Shown here: positions 32,236 through 43,887 of the stretch, in pieces
How positions within the stretch are numbered: the first letter of the stretch is position 1
Layout: each line of letters begins with the position of its first letter
DNA from: Salvia splendens
Lineage: Eukaryota; Streptophyta; Magnoliopsida; Lamiales; Lamiaceae
Direction: 5' to 3'
Assembly: GCF_004379255.2 (NCBI RefSeq)
Contig: NC_056039.1
Span: 23,511,883-23,575,882 of the forward strand
Length of the DNA stretch: 64,000 nt
The notes under the pieces: generated by a model
What the model saw: the letters and a program-made list of their open reading frames with translations, nothing else
What the model was told of the DNA's origin: nothing
Database searches by the model: none
Program-made: the position numbers and the translations under genes

Positions 32236-34604
32236 CCACAATCGGCCTCCGAAAATCGACAAATCGAAGCTTTACTGTACACACTGTGGTATGAACAAAC
32301 ACACAATGGAGACATGCTTCAAACGCATCGGATATCCGGATTGGTAGGAAGACGGCCACAAATTGAATCGGAATGGAACGGCCAAAGGGAAATCATCGAT
32401 GGGGCGAGAGGAGAACACTAAAATCGTCGCCCCGACGGGCAGCCAAAAGGCTACCTACGCCAACGATGACACCAAAATGATGACCGGACTTCCAATCGGA
32501 GGCGGGTGGTGGCCAGAAGCTGAATAAGAGGCGGGGGCGACGGCGGACATTGCAAAGGCTCGGTGTGGGAATGCAAATGAAGGTAAAGGGTTTGGGATTT
32601 TAATCTCAAACCCTCCTTTTTTCCCTTATTACAAAACCCGCCCACAATTTCTGGAAAATTACGAAAACCACCCCATTCTAGTAATATCTACCAAACTGGT
32701 CCCCAAACTCCCCACAAATCCGAAACAGCTCCACAAAATTCATTAACCCCTGTTTTTTGCTATAAAAAATTGTTTTGCTATAGATAATCCATATATGGCT
32801 CGAATATGTCATGTTCAATCTAAGGGGGGTAAGAAAGATAAGCGATGGATTTTTGACTCTGGTGCTACTGATACAATGACGTATGATTTAGCAGATTTGT
32901 GCAACTTAACCACGTCAAGCCGCAAATATGTTGAAACTGCTAGCGGAGAACTAGCTCGGGTAGAAGGAACCGGCACTATTCAAATTTCTCCATTATTAAC
33001 TCTATCAAATTGTCTCTATGTTCCATCTCTATGCCAAAAGTTGATGTCTGTTAGCCATGTAACAAAGGAGCTCGATTGCACCCTTCTAATGCATCCTAAG
33101 TTTTGTGTTCTGCAGGGTCTTCGGACGGGAGCGATTATTGGGCGTGGTACTGAAAACCATGGATTGTACTACGTGGATGAGATAGCTCAACCGGGCAGAG
33201 TAATGTTGGCTCAAAGAACTTCAGAACAGGAAACGATGTTATGGCATAAGCGGTTTGGGCATCCATCTACGGGTTATTTGAAAACTTTATTTCCTAGTCT
33301 TGTTTCAAATTCAACATTTAATTGTGAGACTTGTGTTTTGGCCAAGTGCCACAGACAATCTTTTCCTTCTACTAATACTAGAGTTGAGACTATGTTTTCA
33401 TTCATACATTCTGATGTGTGGGGTCCATCTCCTATTACTGGGGGACATGGGTTTCGCTATTTTGTCTTGTTCATTGATGATTACACTCGAATGACATGGA
33501 TCTATTTTTTGAAAAATAAATCTGATGTTTTTTCAAAATTCGTTGAATTCTACTCGATGATTCTTACCCAATTCCAAACCAAGATTAAAATTCTTCGGTC
33601 CGATAACGGGGGGGGGGGGGGGATTTGTGAACTCAAAAATGAAAGATTTTTGTGCTGAGAAAGGCTTATTGCATCAAACATCTTGTGCCTATACGCCTGA
33701 GCAAAATGGGCTAGCCGAACGAAAAAATAGAGTCGTCCTAGAAATGACTAGGGCACTTTTCCTTGATTCCAAGGTTCCAAAATATGTTTGGTTAGAGGGT
33801 GTAGCTACTTTCATTTATCTCCTCAATCGTCTCCCTACTCGCAGCTTGAAAATGAGATCTCCTCTCCAAACCTTATCTTCCTTAACAACAGTCCCATCTA
33901 CTCTGTCTCTTAAACCCCGTATTTTTGGATGTTCAGTATTTGTGCATATTCCGAAAAATGATCGTACCAAATTGTCTCCCTGTTCCCTAAAATGTGTTTT
34001 TGTAGGATATGGCATAAACCAAAAAGGTTATAGATGTTATGATCCTAACAGTCGACAAGTCATTACCACAATGAATTGTCAGTTTTTGGAAAATAAGTTC
34101 TTTTATGGTTCCCAACTTCCGAGTCAGGGGGGAAATACGATAGAGTTCATAAGTTGATCACCTATGCCATGCACAACAGATCCTACTGAGGGTCCACCCG
34201 AGCCAGCTAATACTGCCCCCGAGCAAATCTTGCACACTGTGCAACCTGTGGAACTCGGTGACTCACCAATACCCCGTCCGACACCTGAGGTAAACAATAC
34301 TGCAATTGAAATTCTTGTTATTACTGATAATACTTCTGCATGTAACCTAGTAGATGGAGATACTGGACAATACATTCTACCTCACCGAAGTAATCGAGGT
34401 GTCCCACCCAAAAAATATTCATCGGAAAAAAGGGGGAAAACAAGATACTCAGTAGGGAATATAGCAAGGGCAAACTTGACAAAAATGGCGAGAGCTTTCG
34501 AAGAAGCATTATATGAGGAAGATGAGATTCTCCAGTCAGTCGAAGAAGCTATGGAAAATAGAAAGTGGAGAGAAGCAATGCAAATAGAATTGAAGGCACT
34601 TTGA
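32236..34604 (+). pseudogene. Copia gag remnant, protease and integrase
   Basis: Only the end of gag remains: a zinc knuckle YCTHCGMNKHTMETC (about 32270) and FKRIGYPDW, then a stop. From 32795 the pol frame has the protease WIFDSGATDTMTYD, the GAG-pre-integrase segment MLWHKRFGHPSTGY (about 33238), and integrase HSDVWGPSP (about 33410) with VLFIDDYTRM. In ILRSDNG a run of 15 G at 33608-33622 shifts the frame. The following frame resumes FVNSKMKDFCAEKGLLHQ and NGLAERKNR to 34156. The linker region (34164-34604) ends ELKAL, just before reverse transcriptase, where another element is inserted at 34602. Confidence 0.85.
33608..33622 (+). repeat. G15 run causing frameshift in integrase
   Basis: Fifteen consecutive G residues interrupt the conserved SDNGGEF-like site. 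The in-frame downstream sequence requires a run of 3n+2 G, so 15 puts it out of frame. Confidence 0.9.
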
Positions 34605-34871
34605 AGTGCGTGGTTTGCGTGTGTGGTGAAAATGCGATGTGCTAGGTCGAGATGCCAGGTCCTATGAATCCACTAGATCACTTGGTCTAGGAACTCAATA
34701 GAACACGGAATGCTCTGTCGTTGGACACACTAACTCCCCTTCAAAGATCCCTCAACCCAAATACTATGATTTAGTATAGAGAAGCAGGGGTCGATCCCAC
34801 GAAGATGGACACGTAAGAAAGCATTTAGAGACTCTTGACAAAAGCGGTTGTTGCCACGCAAACAGGGTTGA

Positions 34872-37656
34872 TGTGACCTAAGACGATTACATTTACATTC
34901 TTTTATTGTCGAATTAATTGATGAATTGCTAAGTGTTTGAATTGGTGACCTAATTTGATTTGACCGAGTCAATTTCGTTGATTTTTATGACGTGGCTTAA
35001 ATTAATTGATGGGGAATAATATATATTGCAGTGAATTATATTCCAAGGAGAGTGAGATTTTACTTAGGATCATAAATAATTACCTTGCTCTTTTTATTGT
35101 GGAAATTTCGACCACTACTAATTATTGGAGAGGAATTCTTTTTCTTGGATTTAATTATTTGTTTTGGGATGATTATCCAAATTAAATCCTAAAGCCTAAT
35201 TACCTTATTTATTCTTGATAAAAACCGATCCCTATTATTTTTTCTAAGGGGAGATTTCGAAATCTCCTAACTTGTGGGAGAAGGAAATTAGTCATTATTT
35301 ATTTTGATCCCTTAATTATTTCTTTCCATGATTTAATTGGAATATCCTAGCAAATCTTGCCTTATCTTATTTTATTAAAGATTTAAAATTATTCCTTATT
35401 GAGGGGGAATAATACACGCCTATTTCCTATATTTGTGGGAGGATTTTTATTTATTTTTCTGCTTCGTATTATTTTATTCTGCTCCGTGAAGATACCCAAA
35501 TTAAATTAGAGGCTAATTAAATAGCCTTAAATTTCGAAAATCCTCCTTATTTCTCCCCAAAACTCACGCCACTCTCCCCATCAAATCTCCCCAAATCCCT
35601 CTCAAATTAATTACCCAAATCTTTGAATTAATGGTGGTTTATTCTATTCCCTAAACTCTATAAATAAAAGACTCCTATAGCCACCACACTCACACGTCTC
35701 CTCCCTCTCCTTCACGCCATTCTCTCTTTTTCATCTCCTCTCCCACTTGTTCTTCCACTCTACTCAAGATCCTTTCGAATTTCCAAGAGATTGTTGAAGA
35801 ATCGAGACTTTTATTCGTTCCAACCGATTGTTTCGTCCAAGAAAGGTAAAAATCAGACCCTATTCTTCATTCCTCTCCATCTAAACATTCTTTGACTCCC
35901 TCATGCATGTAGAGAGCGTAGGGAATTCAAATCCAAGGGTTAATCGGTGGGAATTTGCTTTTGTATGTGTGATTGTGTTTTGAATGAAATTGTTTGATGA
36001 TTTAATGAATCTATGGTGAATGATATGTGATGTTACGAAAGCATGAGTACAAGGACTCTTTTGAGCATGTTTGTGTGTTAAAACCATGAAAAGGTTGATT
36101 TTGAATAAATAGGGATAAACCCTAATTCGAATCTTTTTAAAGGCCTGAAAAACTGTGAGTTCGGACAGTATGTTCCGACATGTATTTGACCGACCAATTG
36201 AACTCCGATTTGATCGATTCTTTTTCCTGAGTGAACTTCTTGATGTCTTCTGTGTTGTGTGTGAATTTCAACTCTTTTGGTTAAAAGATGAACTTTTGGT
36301 GAATTTTTAAAGTTGACTGCGCAATTCTGCCATAAAATACTTTCTCGACCAGTAGGTTACGTTGTTGATTTGACCGACCAAAAAGGGGTATTTTGACATG
36401 AAATTTAAACTGGAAGTTATTTGATGAGTCTACTGTATCGTGGTAAAGTTTTAGCCCCAACGGAAGTCTGGTGAATTTATAAAGATTTTTATAAAATGGT
36501 TGCGCAGTGCTGCCAGATTTCTACCTTTACAAAAACAACTATATTATTATGTTATAAGTGATATACATGATTTATATATGGGTTAAAGAACCACTCTATG
36601 ATAAAGTGATGTGTTATTCAAAGAGGTATGCTATGATGTGAATTCCATATGTTGATGGGGAAAAAGGGAAAGTTAGGGACATGCATAAATTTTAAGTCCA
36701 TGTTGGTGACTGATTGGGAATACCTTATCTAAAGGTGAAAATTCGTGCGCTAAGCGTGATATCAAAGGGAAAGCGATACTTGAAATCTAAACGGTCGAGG
36801 TGGGCTCTCTTTTAAATAAGGACTATGTCCTAATATTTTATCGATGGAAATAACTATGATTATCATGCATTGGTTTGATTTTACGTGCCTATCTGATGTG
36901 GCTTTTTGCCACTATTATATAAATCGAATTCGGGTCCTCGTAGGGCTGCAAACCCTACTTGGATTAGTGTACACCTATGGTAGACTGTGTGCTAGCGTAC
37001 GTGCTGCCCGGTCTAGTGACCTGGTTTGCTGTCGCATTCCTTGTCATGTATTGGCAGATATGGTTGACGTCTATGGGAAAATGACTGCGCAGTCGCTATT
37101 TTGAACAATGGAAAATATTTTGGGTGCCTCGGGCCTTTCTAAAGTAAAACCCCGATGGTTACTTACGGATGGCATGATAACATATACTTTTATTTAAAAT
37201 GTTTTCGGCATGAGCTACTGAGTATTATTTTTATAGTACTCAGCCCTGCATATGTTTTCACTATGTGCAGGTTGAGCGGCGACGAGCGGTTGGTGGTGTT
37301 GAGCATGAATTAATAATAAACTATGATTGTTTTGAAACTCCAAGTGTCGTTGTGTCTTCACACATGACGTCACTCTTCTCTTGGATGCTTCCGCTGTGAT
37401 GTTTTCTTTACATATACTTTTTATTAAATTCTAAAACTGTTTTATTTGTGATATTTGCAGACTCGTTACTCTTTTGAATAAATGTTAAACCCTTAGTCAT
37501 TTACTTGTTGAACATAAATACTTTTGGTCATTTTATTTATTAAACTTAAATTCTTGGTCAAACTCTTGTTGAAAACCCTAGTCTTTTATGTCTGTCATTT
37601 AAGTCGTTTTAATCACGATCGCCCGCATTTATTAACCCTAGAGGGCGGGCGTGACA
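34872..37656 (+). mobile_element. Solo LTR, Tekay-like family, 2785 bp, TSD GTTGA
   Basis: It is flanked by GTTGA at 34867-34871 and 37657-37661. It starts TGTGACCTAAG and ends GAGGGCGGGCGTGACA, like the chromovirus LTRs. It shares AATCGAATTCGGGTC, GGGCTGCAAACCCT, CCGGTCTAGTGACCTGG, GACTGCGCAGTC (37083-37094), the CTGAGTA/TACTCAG hairpin (37218-37243) and ATGTGCAGGTTGAGCGGCGA. It lacks the GC-rich minisatellite and is clearly diverged from the 17138 copy. Confidence 0.9.
35659..35666 (+). promoter_or_regulatory. TATA box in solo LTR
   Basis: TATAAATA is followed by a CT-rich stretch typical of a plant leader, then a splice donor AAG/GTAAAA at 35846. It gives the likely U3/R position for this LTR family. 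Confidence 0.55.
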
Positions 37657-38948
37657 GTTGAGGTATTACTACTACTAGACCTAGGCAGGAAATGTAAACA
37701 CTAGACCTAGAAAACTGTGAACATACCGAGATCAAACATCATCAAGACTTCGGTATATTAAATTCACTTACTAGACCGTGTAAACGACTACCTAATTTAG
37801 TTAGACGGGAAACAACTAACAGTGGGGACCATGACCCAGAAATAGCAAGAACGGCAGAAAAGCTGCAAATAACTAACTGAGCATTTAACTAACACAACAT
37901 GCATTTCTTCAACGGGATTAAACACAAAAATGAAGGAAACAGAGCACATACCCAGATTCGAACAGAATGTAAAAGTTTGGTCGTCGGAAACTTACGACTA
38001 ACCGGAAATAACTCAGATCTACATATACTAGACGAAGCGAAATGAAAACATGAAGACTAGACATTAAAATAAACCAACTATGCTCAGATCTCACGTCGAA
38101 CGCTTAATCCACTCCGGATCCAAGCAATCTGAAACCAACAACAACTAGATTCCACTCCAGAACTTTCGATCTAACAGATCTACTCCGATCAATATCAAAT
38201 TTAAACGTTTCCACAATCAAAACTACAAAACCAAATTCAGACCTCCGATTCATTCACCAACAAACTCCGATCACTCCGATTCAGCCATTACTCTGCACAG
38301 ATTCAATAAACAATTGCGAAACGCATCCAAAACAAGCAAGGTAGATCAGAACTCTAGAAAATCACAACAACAAAATCAGACATCGACATAACTGAAAATT
38401 AAACTTGCATAAAACACGGAAATAGTCGATAAAACAGAATGCCGAGCTTCGAACAGCGAAGCTCGGTGGAAACCACAAAATGCGAGAAAAGTAAACGGGA
38501 ACTTGTTTCTTCGCCCTCAACAGGACGGTGTTACAACCCAACTTGAAACGAGAAAGCCGAAAGTGAACCCCAATGCGGAACCCCCTGAATTTCCCTCTAA
38601 AAACCCAAGTGTATAGAAAAGTGAACTAGCTGCCGACTGTTAGTGAGGTCTCCCCCGAGAAGATCCCTCCAGAATGCATGCAACCTTCCTTTTATAGACA
38701 TGGACATAATCTTCTAGAACCTTCATAGAAATCTCCATTCTACCCTTCAGTTCTGAGATTTACTCCGTCTTGCAATTTCTTTCACAATGTTCACTTATTC
38801 GCCAGTTTCCTCGGGCGTGTGATTGCCTCCTTCTTTTCCTGGACCTGACGAATTTCTTCTATACACCTGCCTTAAAACATGTGTTAGACCGAGCAAATTC
38901 ACAAATTTATCCCCTAGACCTATGCATGAAATTAGCCTTATCACACTT

Positions 38949-40390
38949 GCAAGGAATCATACTTGGGAAAAATGTCTGCTCCCAGAAGGGAAACGCGCAA
39001 TGGGATGTAGGTGGGTATTCACAATCAAACGAAGACCAGATGGATCCATTGAAAGGTACAAAGCTCCACTTTTTAGCAAAAGGATACACTCAAACCTATG
39101 GAGTGGATTATTCAGAAACCTTTTCCCCAGTAGCCAAGATGGATACAGTTCAAGTATTACTCTCAATTGCAGCAAACAAAGATTGGCATTTACATCAATT
39201 CGACGTTACAAATGCCTTTCTACATGGAGAATTGAAGAAAGAAGTCTATATGGAGAGCCCTCCTGGCTTTGAGGGAGACTTCAAAGAAGGGGAGGTATGT
39301 CGACTGAAGAAAACTTTGTACGGACTAAAACAGTCGTCGAGAGCATGGTTTGGTAGATTCAGTGAAGCAATGAAGAAATTTGAATATCAACAAAGCAATG
39401 CAGATCACACCTTGTTCCTAAAAAGGAAAGGAAAAAAGATTACTTGCCTACTTATCTATGTTGACGATATGATCATAACAGGAAATGATGAAGAGGAGAT
39501 CAATCAACTCAAGAAAAATCAGGCAACTGAATTTGAGATGAAAGATCTAGGAGTACTGAAATACTTTCTTGGTGTGGAAGTATTAAGATCAAGGAAAGGG
39601 ATCTTCATCAACCAAAGAAAATATATCCTTGATCTATTGGCAGAAGCAGTGATGATGGATTGTAAACCAGCAGAAACACCCATCATTGTCAACCATGGTC
39701 TACAAATTGAAGAAGGTGCTCAACTGACAGATCGAGAAAGTTACCAAAGGCTTGTGGGGAAGCTAATCTACTTATCTCATACTAGACCTGATATTGCCTA
39801 CGCAGTCAGTATAGTAAGTCAGTTTATGCACCAACCTCAACAAAAGCATCTTGAAGCAGCACTAAGGATCGTGAGATATCTGAAAGGAACATTTGGTCAC
39901 GGGATCACGTTAAAAAAGAATGACCATTTGGAAATTCAAGGATACACCGATGCAGATTAGGCAGGTAATCCCGTTGGCAGGAGATCCACTTCTGGTTACT
40001 TTACATTCGTTGGGGGAAATTTGGTCACCTGGAAAATTAAGAAACAGAAAGTTGTGGCACTCTCAAGCGCAGAAGCAGAATTTAGAGGTATTAGAAATGG
40101 ATTAACAGAAGTCTTATGGTTACGAAGACTAATGGAAGAATTGGGGTTGTTATCACAGAAAACATGTTAGCTTTTTTGCGATAACAAGGCTGTCATCAGT
40201 ATATCAACATGATCGAACAAAACATGTTGAAGTTGACAGACACTTCATCAAGGAAAATATTGAGGCAGGAATTGTTGAATTCCTTTTTGTTCGATCCAAA
40301 GATCAACTTGTAGACATATTAACTAAGGCAGTTGGCGCAAGAGATTTCTCGGTTGTTCTTGTCAAGTTAAGTATCGGGAATCCAGTTACT
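38949..40390 (+). pseudogene. Copia reverse transcriptase-RNase H part
   Basis: It resumes the pol reading of the Copia after the nested insertion: RNHTWEKCLLPEGKRAMGCR and WVFTIKRRPDGSIERYKA, then a 1-bp frameshift near 39063. Next come LAKGYTQTYGVDYSETFSPV, VTNAFLHGELKKEVYM, the catalytic YVDDMIITGND (about 39460) and the RNase H start YTDAD. TAG at 39958-39960 replaces a Trp (AD-W-AGN). RNase H continues with SAEAEFRGI (about 40065), another TAG near 40168, and DILTKAVGARDF (about 40313). Confidence 0.9.
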
Positions 40391-40404
40391 TCACTTGAGG
40401 GGGA

Positions 40405-40630
40405 GTGTTGGAAAGGCAACTTGAAGTATCCAAGAATGTTGGGAAGAGAAAGTATGAAGTTCCAACCCATTGGGAAGAGAATATAGCATTTATAATGTAG
40501 AGTCCCAATAGTTTAGTCCCAATGTAAATTTATATCTAATGCTCTATAAATATCAATGTACAATGTATAAAAAAACACAATTTAGTGAATAAACATTCTT
40601 CTCCAATATTCAAAATCCGATTATTCAACA
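40405..40630 (+). repeat. 3' LTR of Copia in F-box gene
   Basis: It is 226 bp, preceded by a GAGGGGGAG purine tract and followed by the GGCGG target-site copy. It differs from the 5' LTR by nine substitutions and one G. Confidence 0.95.
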
Positions 40631-40635
40631 GGCGG

Positions 40636-40813
40636 GATCCTTGCAAATCATCCACCAGCTCGAGCAGACTTGCTGCGCGCTGCACAACAACTCATCCGCC
40701 CCCAGCCTCTGGAGAATATCCTCCGTTTTCTCTCGAGACAGATCGATCCACGGAGGTGAGGATGAAGCACCTGCCACCGCCTTTGTCTGGTATTTGCATT
40801 TCCTTCCTTTCAT
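40636..40813 (-). pseudogene. F-box/LRR (FBL23/SKIP19-like) gene, 5' F-box part
   Basis: It reads MKGRKCKYQTKAV, then PPWIDLSREKTEDILQRLGA and LLCSAQQVCSSWWMICKDPA, a standard F-box of the SKIP19/FBL23 group. It stops at the Copia insertion, and the reading continues at 31816 with LWRVVVF, so the target-site copy GGCGG lies exactly at the exon break. The start ATG is at 40813. The gene is head-to-head with the truncated MUS81 copy, about 400 bp apart. This exon is intact, but the 3' part is broken. Confidence 0.88.
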
Positions 40814-41070
40814 TGCGATTCAAAAATTGAAGGGAGTGGGGACAGGTTAGGTTTAGTTTTTTTGTTTTGTTTTATTTATTTATTTATTTTTTTAAAATAA
40901 TGACTGTAAATTTTATCAAGAATGAGGTTAAATTTTATGTTCAAATAAGACTCTTAAACTGGGACGGACGGAAATGACAAAACATGACTCTTAAGTTGGA
41001 TAGAAGGGAGTTTTAAGCTAAACTATGGAGGCCAAAGTCGCAAATACCAACTCCATTGCAGTCCAACAAC

Positions 41071-41580
41071 TTGCAAGTTTGAAACTCTAAATCCTGGCGC
41101 CATTTTCCCCCTAAAAAGTACTAAATCCCTAATCGCAAACCCTAGCAAAATTGTATCAAAAACCTTCGGATTCCGCCTCAGAAACCTTCGAATCTTAGTC
41201 GAGAACAGGTAATGGATCGTGCAAGAAAGACTGCGTGCTCGGAAAATGAAGATGTGGCGGCGTATTTGATGAACAAGCGGCACGAATTGGCGCAGAGTTC
41301 CAAGGGAACTTTCGACAATATGGACATGACGCTTTCAAAGGCCCTTTTATACGAAAAAAGGGTATCTTTTCTTGTATGAAAGCAAACTAGCAATAAAGCC
41401 ATATTGTTTAGGTTGTTAACGCACATGATTCTTGTAATTGGCTCTGTAATTAACTAGTGTGCGGCTATAGGAAATAAAAATAAGGGACCAAAGCGTTATG
41501 TGCCACAAAAGAATTCTTTTGTTTATGCTCTACTAATTTCACTTTTTAGGTAAACAGCGGTCTTTTGCGGGGTAATTACA
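41071..41580 (+). pseudogene. Truncated MUS81 duplicate with internal deletion
   Basis: It matches the start of the real MUS81 (59010-59783). The leader contains AATCCTGGCGCCA and AAATCCCTAATCG; the ATG is at 41212; the frame reads [20 protein letters not shown] and MDMTLSKA. After CTTTCAAAGG it jumps to a copy of the exon-2/intron-2 junction (AAAAAGGGTATCTTTTCTTG), losing the rest of exon 1, intron 1 and most of exon 2. It then carries intron 2 and the exon-3 copy GGAAATAAAAATAAGGGACC (about 41470-41550). It ends just after TAGGTAAACAG. It cannot encode the nuclease. Confidence 0.95.
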
Positions 41581-41944
41581 CCATACATGCAAAATGTTTC
41601 ACCATTATTTCAATTTAATACAAAAAGTATTAAGTTTACATATTTCATATAATATGTTTAATTGGTATTCCAAATTAATGCATTCTATCCAAATTTATGG
41701 AGAGAGTAAAAGAAGAAGATTATGCACAATCAGTCAAGATTTTGAGGTAATTAATTTCGAAGCACTTGCAGTTTATATATTTTGTCTTGAGAGGTTGTTT
41801 CTCTTTTGTATTTTCAATATAAACTACTGCTATATGTTGGAATAGAAAAGCTGAAATCAAAGGACTCTTCATAATTTGGGGATCAATCAAGAATTAATTA
41901 GAGAACAATTGGAGATCAATGTAAAATAGGAATGCTATATAATA
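41581..41944. other. No gene recognised
   Basis: AT-rich sequence with one 83-codon open frame (41594-41845) lacking any recognised motif. Confidence 0.4.
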
Positions 41945-42205
41945 CTCCTCCGTCCCACTTAAGAAGACACGTTTTTTTAGTTTGTCCCAACTAAGATGAT
42001 ACATTTCCTTTTTCGGAAACTTTCTCTCTTCAATTAATACACCCAACCACTTTTTCCCATTCATATTAAAATATTCATCACTCTTTCTCTCTCTATTTTA
42101 ATACTCACACCCACATTTTCTCTCTCCAATTAAATATATTAATCAATAACTCCTTAAATCCCGTGCCGGACAAGGAATGTGTCATCTTAGCCGGGACACA
42201 GAGAG
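41945..42205. mobile_element. Stowaway-like MITE
   Basis: It is flanked by TA dinucleotides. The ends are CTCCTCCGTCCCACTTAAGA and CGGGACACAGAGAG, an imperfect terminal inverted pair of the Stowaway CTCCCTCCGTCC type. Length about 261 bp. Confidence 0.75.
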
Positions 42206-42431
42206 TAATATATCTTTACCTGTTCTCTTTGGTATTTTCTATGTAAACTAACTTACTTCTGCTATTATAGGTTCAGTAAACTATAAGACTTTCTGGATTT
42301 TGTTTATGTACTCCATATCCAGTCATCGAATAGGAGACTCGAGCCGCGGCTACAATGTCACTTCCAAGCTGCGCATGACCAACTTCATCCCACTTCATAA
42401 ACTTCAAGATCATGTGTAATTTTTTTTATTA

Positions 42432-42679
42432 CTCTCTCCATCCATGAAATAATATCCACATTTGTCATTTCGGTCTGTCCACAACATAATGCCCACATTT
42501 ACTTTTTCCATTTTTGGTAAGTAGACCTCACTTTCCATTAACCCATTTCACTCACATTTTATAAAACCAATATATAAAGTGGGACTGGCATTCCACTCAC
42601 TTTTTCAATAAACTTTCGTCCATATTTCTTAAAATCTGCACTGGATCAAAGTGGGACTTTAAATCTTCGATGGAGGGTG
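42432..42679. mobile_element. Stowaway-like MITE
   Basis: It is flanked by TA at 42430-42431 and 42680-42681. The ends are CTCTCTCCATCCATGAAAT and TTCGATGGAGGGTG. Length about 248 bp, no coding potential. Confidence 0.7.
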
Positions 42680-42878
42680 TATAATTTATCCTTTTTTTTC
42701 TTTCAAGATGATTGTTTGATATTCATACTCCAAATAAGATTTGAAAAAATCAGGAACATCTAATTCCATCAGGGTTGTAGTTGATATGTGTTATTTGTTG
42801 CCTATATATATGTTGATGATCTATTTTTTACAAGGTTCGTGCTCGTGGGCCCAATGTTGCTTGAAGTTCTGCAGAGAT
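42680..42878. other. Possible exon-like fragment beside Copia
   Basis: GTGCTCGTGGGCCCAATGTT to TCTGCAGAGAT is cut by the old Copia; sequence resumes after 54422 as TCCCTACGAGAAC. Rejoined, the reading could be a short peptide, but I recognise no gene. Confidence 0.3.
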
Positions 42879-43293
42879 TGTTAGAATTTTTGGGTTTCCA
42901 CATGACTAATTTAATGTGTATGGCTATTTTTTAGTTGCCCAATTAAAGTGATCTATTAAAGATTAAAGTTTGGGCTAAAGTGTATTTATTTGTTATGGAA
43001 ATAAGTGTAGATACCATATGAGATTTTCTATTTGACGAGGGACCGAATAGAAAATAAAGGGGTTTATATTTATTATAAATATAAGCTAGGGTTATGGTCC
43101 CCAGACGTCAGAAGAACGTTCAATATCTCTGTATTCTCTTGGCAGACTATTGTGAAGGACGTCTCTTATTGTTTGGAAGATCCATAGCCGCTGCAAAGCA
43201 ATTCCACCGTTTAATTCATTATGGATCAAGGTACGCTTCCGCTCTACAGTTTATGCTCCTTCTCCGTCGTTCTTGGTTAATCATCATAGAGAG

Positions 43294-43826
43294 TGTGAAG
43301 AACGAACCTACGGTTGTGATGATCGAAATGCAAATTAATGAAATGACAACATGCAAGGAAGAACACAAGCGAATTACGTGGTTCGGCGTAAGCCTACATC
43401 CACGGGCAGAATCTGGTGTGTTTCTTTATTGATCACTCGAGAAATTACAAACATAAGAGCACTCAAAACTCTCAAGAATTTACAAGATGGAAAACCCTCA
43501 ACTCGCCCGAAAACTTCTTGCTTCGAGAGCTAAAAACGCACAGCTGAAAGATAACACTTCCTCTCTTGAATTCTCTCTCTATCACTTTTGATTTCTGTTG
43601 TTGTTGGTTCTGGAATGAATCGCAACTCCCTTAAGAAGTATCGATCAAGAAAACCGCCGAACAGCTTCCTTTGCCGAACAGCTTCCTTTGCCGAACAGCT
43701 TCCTTTTGCCGAAAAACGGTTATAACCGTTTCCAACGGCTAGTTCCTGTTTTGGTTCCCAACGGCTATTTCCTGACTTGATTCTTCCACCAGCTCAATCC
43801 GATCTTGATGAGCTCAAACACTAACA
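43294..43826 (-). repeat. 3' LTR (minus strand) of young Copia
   Basis: TGTGAAGAACGAACCTACGG to AACACTAACA on the plus strand. It contains three close copies of GCCGAACAGCTTCCTTT near 43650-43705. On the minus strand the polypurine tract AAAGGTGGAGGATT lies just inside (43827-43840). Confidence 0.95.
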
Positions 43827-43887
43827 AATCCTCCACCTTTGAGCAATCTAAGATCCATCACTACCAGTTCCACCTTCCTTCCCATAC

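Larger units (their letters stand above)
34602..38943 (-). mobile_element. Solo LTR (Gypsy, Tat/Athila-like) in Copia, TSD CACTT
   Basis: It is flanked by CACTT at 34597-34601 and 38944-38948, with TG...CA ends. On the minus strand it begins TGATAAGGCTAATTTCATGC, a start typical of Tat/Athila-like LTRs, and it includes the motif GGGGTCGATCCCACGAAG (plus strand, near 34787). Without the nested insertion at 34872-37656 its length is about 1.55 kb. There is no internal coding region, so it is a solo LTR. Confidence 0.8.
31817..40630 (+). mobile_element. Copia element splitting the F-box gene, TSD GGCGG
   Basis: The LTRs are at 31817-32041 (225 bp) and 40405-40630 (226 bp), flanked by GGCGG at 31812-31816 and 40631-40635. 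I count nine substitutions and one G indel between the LTRs. A primer-binding site follows the 5' LTR and a GAGGGGGAG tract precedes the 3' LTR. The total is 8814 bp because a nested insertion at 34602-38943 adds about 4.3 kb. Coding parts are decayed. Confidence 0.95.

Noticed and set aside
42301..42420. Exon-like stretch (RGYNVTSKLRMTNFIPLHK) upstream of the old Copia
   Set aside because: Short, isolated and unrecognised; no splice structure or neighbours to support a gene.
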